Assembly (NCBI GenBank): GCA_003439945.1
Contig: QVRM01000972.1
Coordinates: 1-64,000, forward strand
From: Dermanyssus gallinae
Taxonomy: Eukaryota; Arthropoda; Arachnida; Mesostigmata; Dermanyssidae
Length of the DNA stretch: 64,000 nt
Reading direction: 5' to 3'
In this document: piece by piece, positions 63,288 through 64,000 of the stretch
How the letters are laid out: each line of letters starts with the position of its first letter
How positions within the stretch are numbered: the stretch's first letter is position 1
Notes under the pieces: generated by a model
Told to the model about the DNA's origin: nothing
Seen by the model: the letters and a program-made list of their open reading frames with translations, nothing else
The model's database searches: none
Position numbers and translations under genes: made by a program

Positions 63288-63861
63288 GTGTTTCTAACTG
63301 TCTCTGTTGACGTGATTTTATGATCACAGAAAATTACAACGCGCTAGCTAGCGCTTCATTACATACGGCGCTCTCTGACTTAAGTGTTGACACACACACT
63401 TCATGGTTGTCTTCTTTAACGACATCTTAAAGTTATGCACACACATATACACAGCTAGTTACTGTCATATGCCCCATACGCATCGTGTGCGTTCTACGGG
63501 ATTCGGCAACAATATCGTCAGAGAAGTGCCTCGACCGGCGATCAGTGATCGTTTACTACTATTTGTATGGGTTATCCTTGTGAGGGTTTAACGTATACGC
63601 ACCAAACTCAAGCGTTTTGATCTTAAAGTTGGCGCTCGATGGTCCCGCTCCCTTCGCGTTGAAAGGCTGGACGTGAATCGTGTACTCGGTGTTCTTGCGC
63701 AAACCGTCAAGTTCGAACGTCACGCGCGGCTTCGAATACTCGGGCAGAAGGCTGAACGTCTTAAAGTTGTACTGCGGGTTGCTGTTTTGGTCGAGTGCGG
63801 CCACCCGATAGCCGATATAGTAACCCTCAACCTTTCCTTCGTCTTCCGTGCCGTGGGGTGT
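57068..63861 (-). CDS. Dscam: Dscam-family receptor, C-terminal part (8 exons, 5' end beyond window)
   Basis: Homophilic immunoglobulin-superfamily cell-adhesion receptor of the plasma membrane, known in arthropods for neurite self-recognition and in haemocytes. Exons seen: 63861-63603, 63225-63115, 62739-62554, 62208-61894, 60069-59899, 59338-59042, 58336-57628, 57188-57068. Every intron is GT-AG. Junctions are phase 1 except the last (phase 2). The sum is 2169 nt, giving 722 codons and TAG. Counting from the first residue in the window: end of one FN3 domain 1-86, a second FN3 87-186, a third FN3 with the Dscam-type GGCPIS.FVVQY motif 187-290, membrane segment about 315-337, then a cytoplasmic tail to 722. 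The Ig domains and any alternative-exon arrays would lie upstream, past 64000. Chelicerates carry several Dscam paralogues, so the symbol means the family, not a defined orthologue. Least certain points: the donor at 59042 and the acceptor at 58336. Confidence 0.85.
57628..58336 (-). CDS. Dscam: Dscam exon g: glutamine-rich cytoplasmic tail
   Basis: This 709-nt exon has a consensus GTGAGT donor. Read in the frame continuous with exons f and h, it encodes GQAVIGPTGTLSKCSTT, a Met run, long Gln and His/Gln runs built from CAG/CAA/CAT repeats, an Ala-rich block, and a less repetitive end (CSTLKST, DGYVPTSSQPTYN). The acceptor at 58336 (GATCAG) has almost no pyrimidine tract. A much stronger acceptor lies 40 nt upstream (58376) but feeds a different frame, so the exon start is uncertain. 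Plus-strand poly-Leu/Val ORFs here are shadows. Confidence 0.6.
58632..58742. repeat. Minisatellite in Dscam intron
   Basis: A 27-30 bp unit (GATGGTGGTGATAATGATAT followed by GATGTT) repeated about four times, in the intron between exons f and g. The next 200 bp hold three copies of AGCCAACTAG with TAACTCTTCT (58876-58938). Confidence 0.9.
59042..59338 (-). CDS. Dscam: Dscam exon f: cytoplasmic tail with tyrosine motifs
   Basis: This 297-nt exon is phase 1 at both ends if the CAG|GTTGGT donor is used. A better-looking GTAATG donor lies 4 nt further on and would change the frame. It encodes DAGMYEQSKCDGIYQTV, AEPIYYPAPGMGG, a Gly/Ala-rich linker, TGYDVPQPHRTYEMPYL and a Gln-rich end. The tail has several candidate phosphotyrosine sites, of which YDVP matches the consensus bound by Crk/Nck-type SH2 domains. 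The acceptor is GTCTCTAG. Confidence 0.78.
59410..59720. repeat. (CAA)n-rich intronic tract
   Basis: About 300 bp of AAC/CAA trinucleotides with GATGAC interruptions and a duplicated ACAATACTTGTAACAACA, in the intron between exons e and f. ORFs across it are artefacts. Confidence 0.9.
59899..60069 (-). CDS. Dscam: Dscam exon e: transmembrane segment
   Basis: This 171-nt exon is phase 1 at both ends. The acceptor follows a CCTTATTGCAG tract and the donor is GTACGC. It encodes a short juxtamembrane stretch (LPPRRSEVRGVVSPGIYTH), a hydrophobic helix of about 23 residues from LTITLPIL through FAAVCFIA, and a KKK stop-transfer cluster. It falls just after the last FN3 domain, as expected for a single-pass type I receptor. 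I saw no second transmembrane exon in the 1.8-kb intron upstream. Confidence 0.85.
61330..61386. repeat. (TA)n microsatellite in Dscam intron
   Basis: About 56 bp of TA within the 1.8-kb intron between exons d and e. The remainder of that intron (60070-61893) shows no further exon that I can support. Confidence 0.95.
61528..61567. repeat. Small intronic hairpin
   Basis: TAGTTAAAATAGGAGTA and TACTCCAATTTTAACTA are inverted copies (16 of 17) around a 6-nt loop CTTGTG, in the Dscam intron between exons d and e. Confidence 0.85.
61894..62208 (-). CDS. Dscam: Dscam exon d: membrane-proximal FN3 domain
   Basis: This 315-nt exon is phase 1 at both ends, with a CTTAG acceptor and GTAAGC donor. One exon encodes a whole FN3 domain: LLLGTNSTSVQLHLDAW, then HGGCPISYFVVQYKEEG, NNV, ISELQPGSWYNLLMSAHN and DAGETQVELNFATLTLNG. 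The GGCPI..FVV.Y segment is the hallmark of the last FN3 domain of Dscam and is the strongest family evidence in the window. Confidence 0.9.
62554..62739 (-). CDS. Dscam: Dscam exon c: FN3 domain, C-terminal two thirds
   Basis: This 186-nt exon is phase 1 at both ends, with a CCTCAG acceptor and a consensus GTAAGT donor. It encodes GYYIYYR, EEWHEVAV, LTELRCGTQYHIYMRASN and SAGKGPEG, the C to G strands of the FN3 domain begun in exon b. The tyrosine corner (RCGTQYHIY) is intact. Confidence 0.86.
63115..63225 (-). CDS. Dscam: Dscam exon b: FN3 domain, N-terminal third
   Basis: This 111-nt exon is phase 1 at both ends. The acceptor is GCGTAG and the donor is GTAAGA. It encodes DPPNPPKVTV (A strand, with its first codon split across the junction), then SITITWEDAERSNQP with the conserved FN3 tryptophan, ending GPIR. 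It joins exon c in frame to make one FN3 domain. Confidence 0.85.
63603..63861 (-). CDS. Dscam: Dscam exon a: FN3 domain, C-terminal two thirds
   Basis: This 259-nt exon starts in phase 0 after a TTACAG acceptor and ends in phase 1 at a GTGCGT donor. It encodes 86 residues with the FN3 signatures VEGYYIGYR (strand C), a long variable loop, LRKNTEYTIHVQPFN (strands E-F) and KGAGPSS (F-G loop), closing with the typical KTLE. The order and wording match FN3 domains of Dscam. The beginning of this FN3 domain must be in an upstream exon outside the window. Confidence 0.85.
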
Positions 63862-64000
63862 CTGTAACAGGAGCAACGATAACAACAACGTACACAAAAG
63901 CACATATACGTCACATATACACAGAGATACATACATGCGCATAAACATCGCATGTACCTCAGTTAGACATTTTTGCGATTTAAACAGCTTATAGCGGACC

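Overview
This is nuclear eukaryotic DNA, most likely from an arthropod. A mite or other chelicerate is my best guess, based on the style of the Dscam gene, short introns, the mix of mariner, Tc3 and R1-type elements, and very dense (TA)n tracts. That placement is inference; no rRNA or mitochondrial marker is present to confirm it. Nothing bacterial is visible: no operons, no Shine-Dalgarno-led gene strings, no CRISPR.

The one clear host gene is at the right end, on the minus strand (57068-63861). It is the C-terminal part of a Dscam-family cell-adhesion receptor. I resolved eight exons: the end of one fibronectin type III (FN3) domain, two further FN3 domains, a transmembrane exon and a cytoplasmic tail with a tyrosine-motif exon, a glutamine-rich exon and a short terminal exon with a TAG stop. 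The joined exons add up to 2169 nt (722 codons plus stop) with matching phases at every junction. The N-terminal Ig region lies beyond the window. The glutamine-rich exon is open in two frames and has competing splice sites.

Everything left of about 56 kb looks like repeat-rich intergenic DNA. DNA transposons: an intact mariner with target duplications and an open 353-aa transposase (44790-46110), a decayed second mariner (17208-18308), and a broken Tc3-like element with long inverted repeats (29840-31542). Non-LTR retrotransposon fragments, mostly R1-like, lie at 1-376, 18436-18850, 22255-23345 and 24664-26040. A second LINE family with shared 3' ends is at 38180-39175 and 47590-48920. Pieces with other C-terminal domains are at 3900-4353 and 50190-50530. 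A tRNA-derived SINE sits inside one R1-like copy with a 13-bp target duplication (25246-25573), a truncated relative is at 23546-23752, and two more tRNA-like heads are at 21752-21836 and 39205-39283.

The rest is (TA)n, (TAA)n, (GTT)n and other simple repeats, plus several fold-back structures. The best of these is a 76-nt pre-miRNA-like hairpin at 12613-12688, whose four wobble pairs are all compatible with plus-strand RNA. A GC-rich block at about 11.1-12.6 kb also holds a TATA/initiator arrangement on the minus strand and a CRE site. It is the most likely place for an unrecognised promoter or first exon. I found no convincing new multi-gene system.
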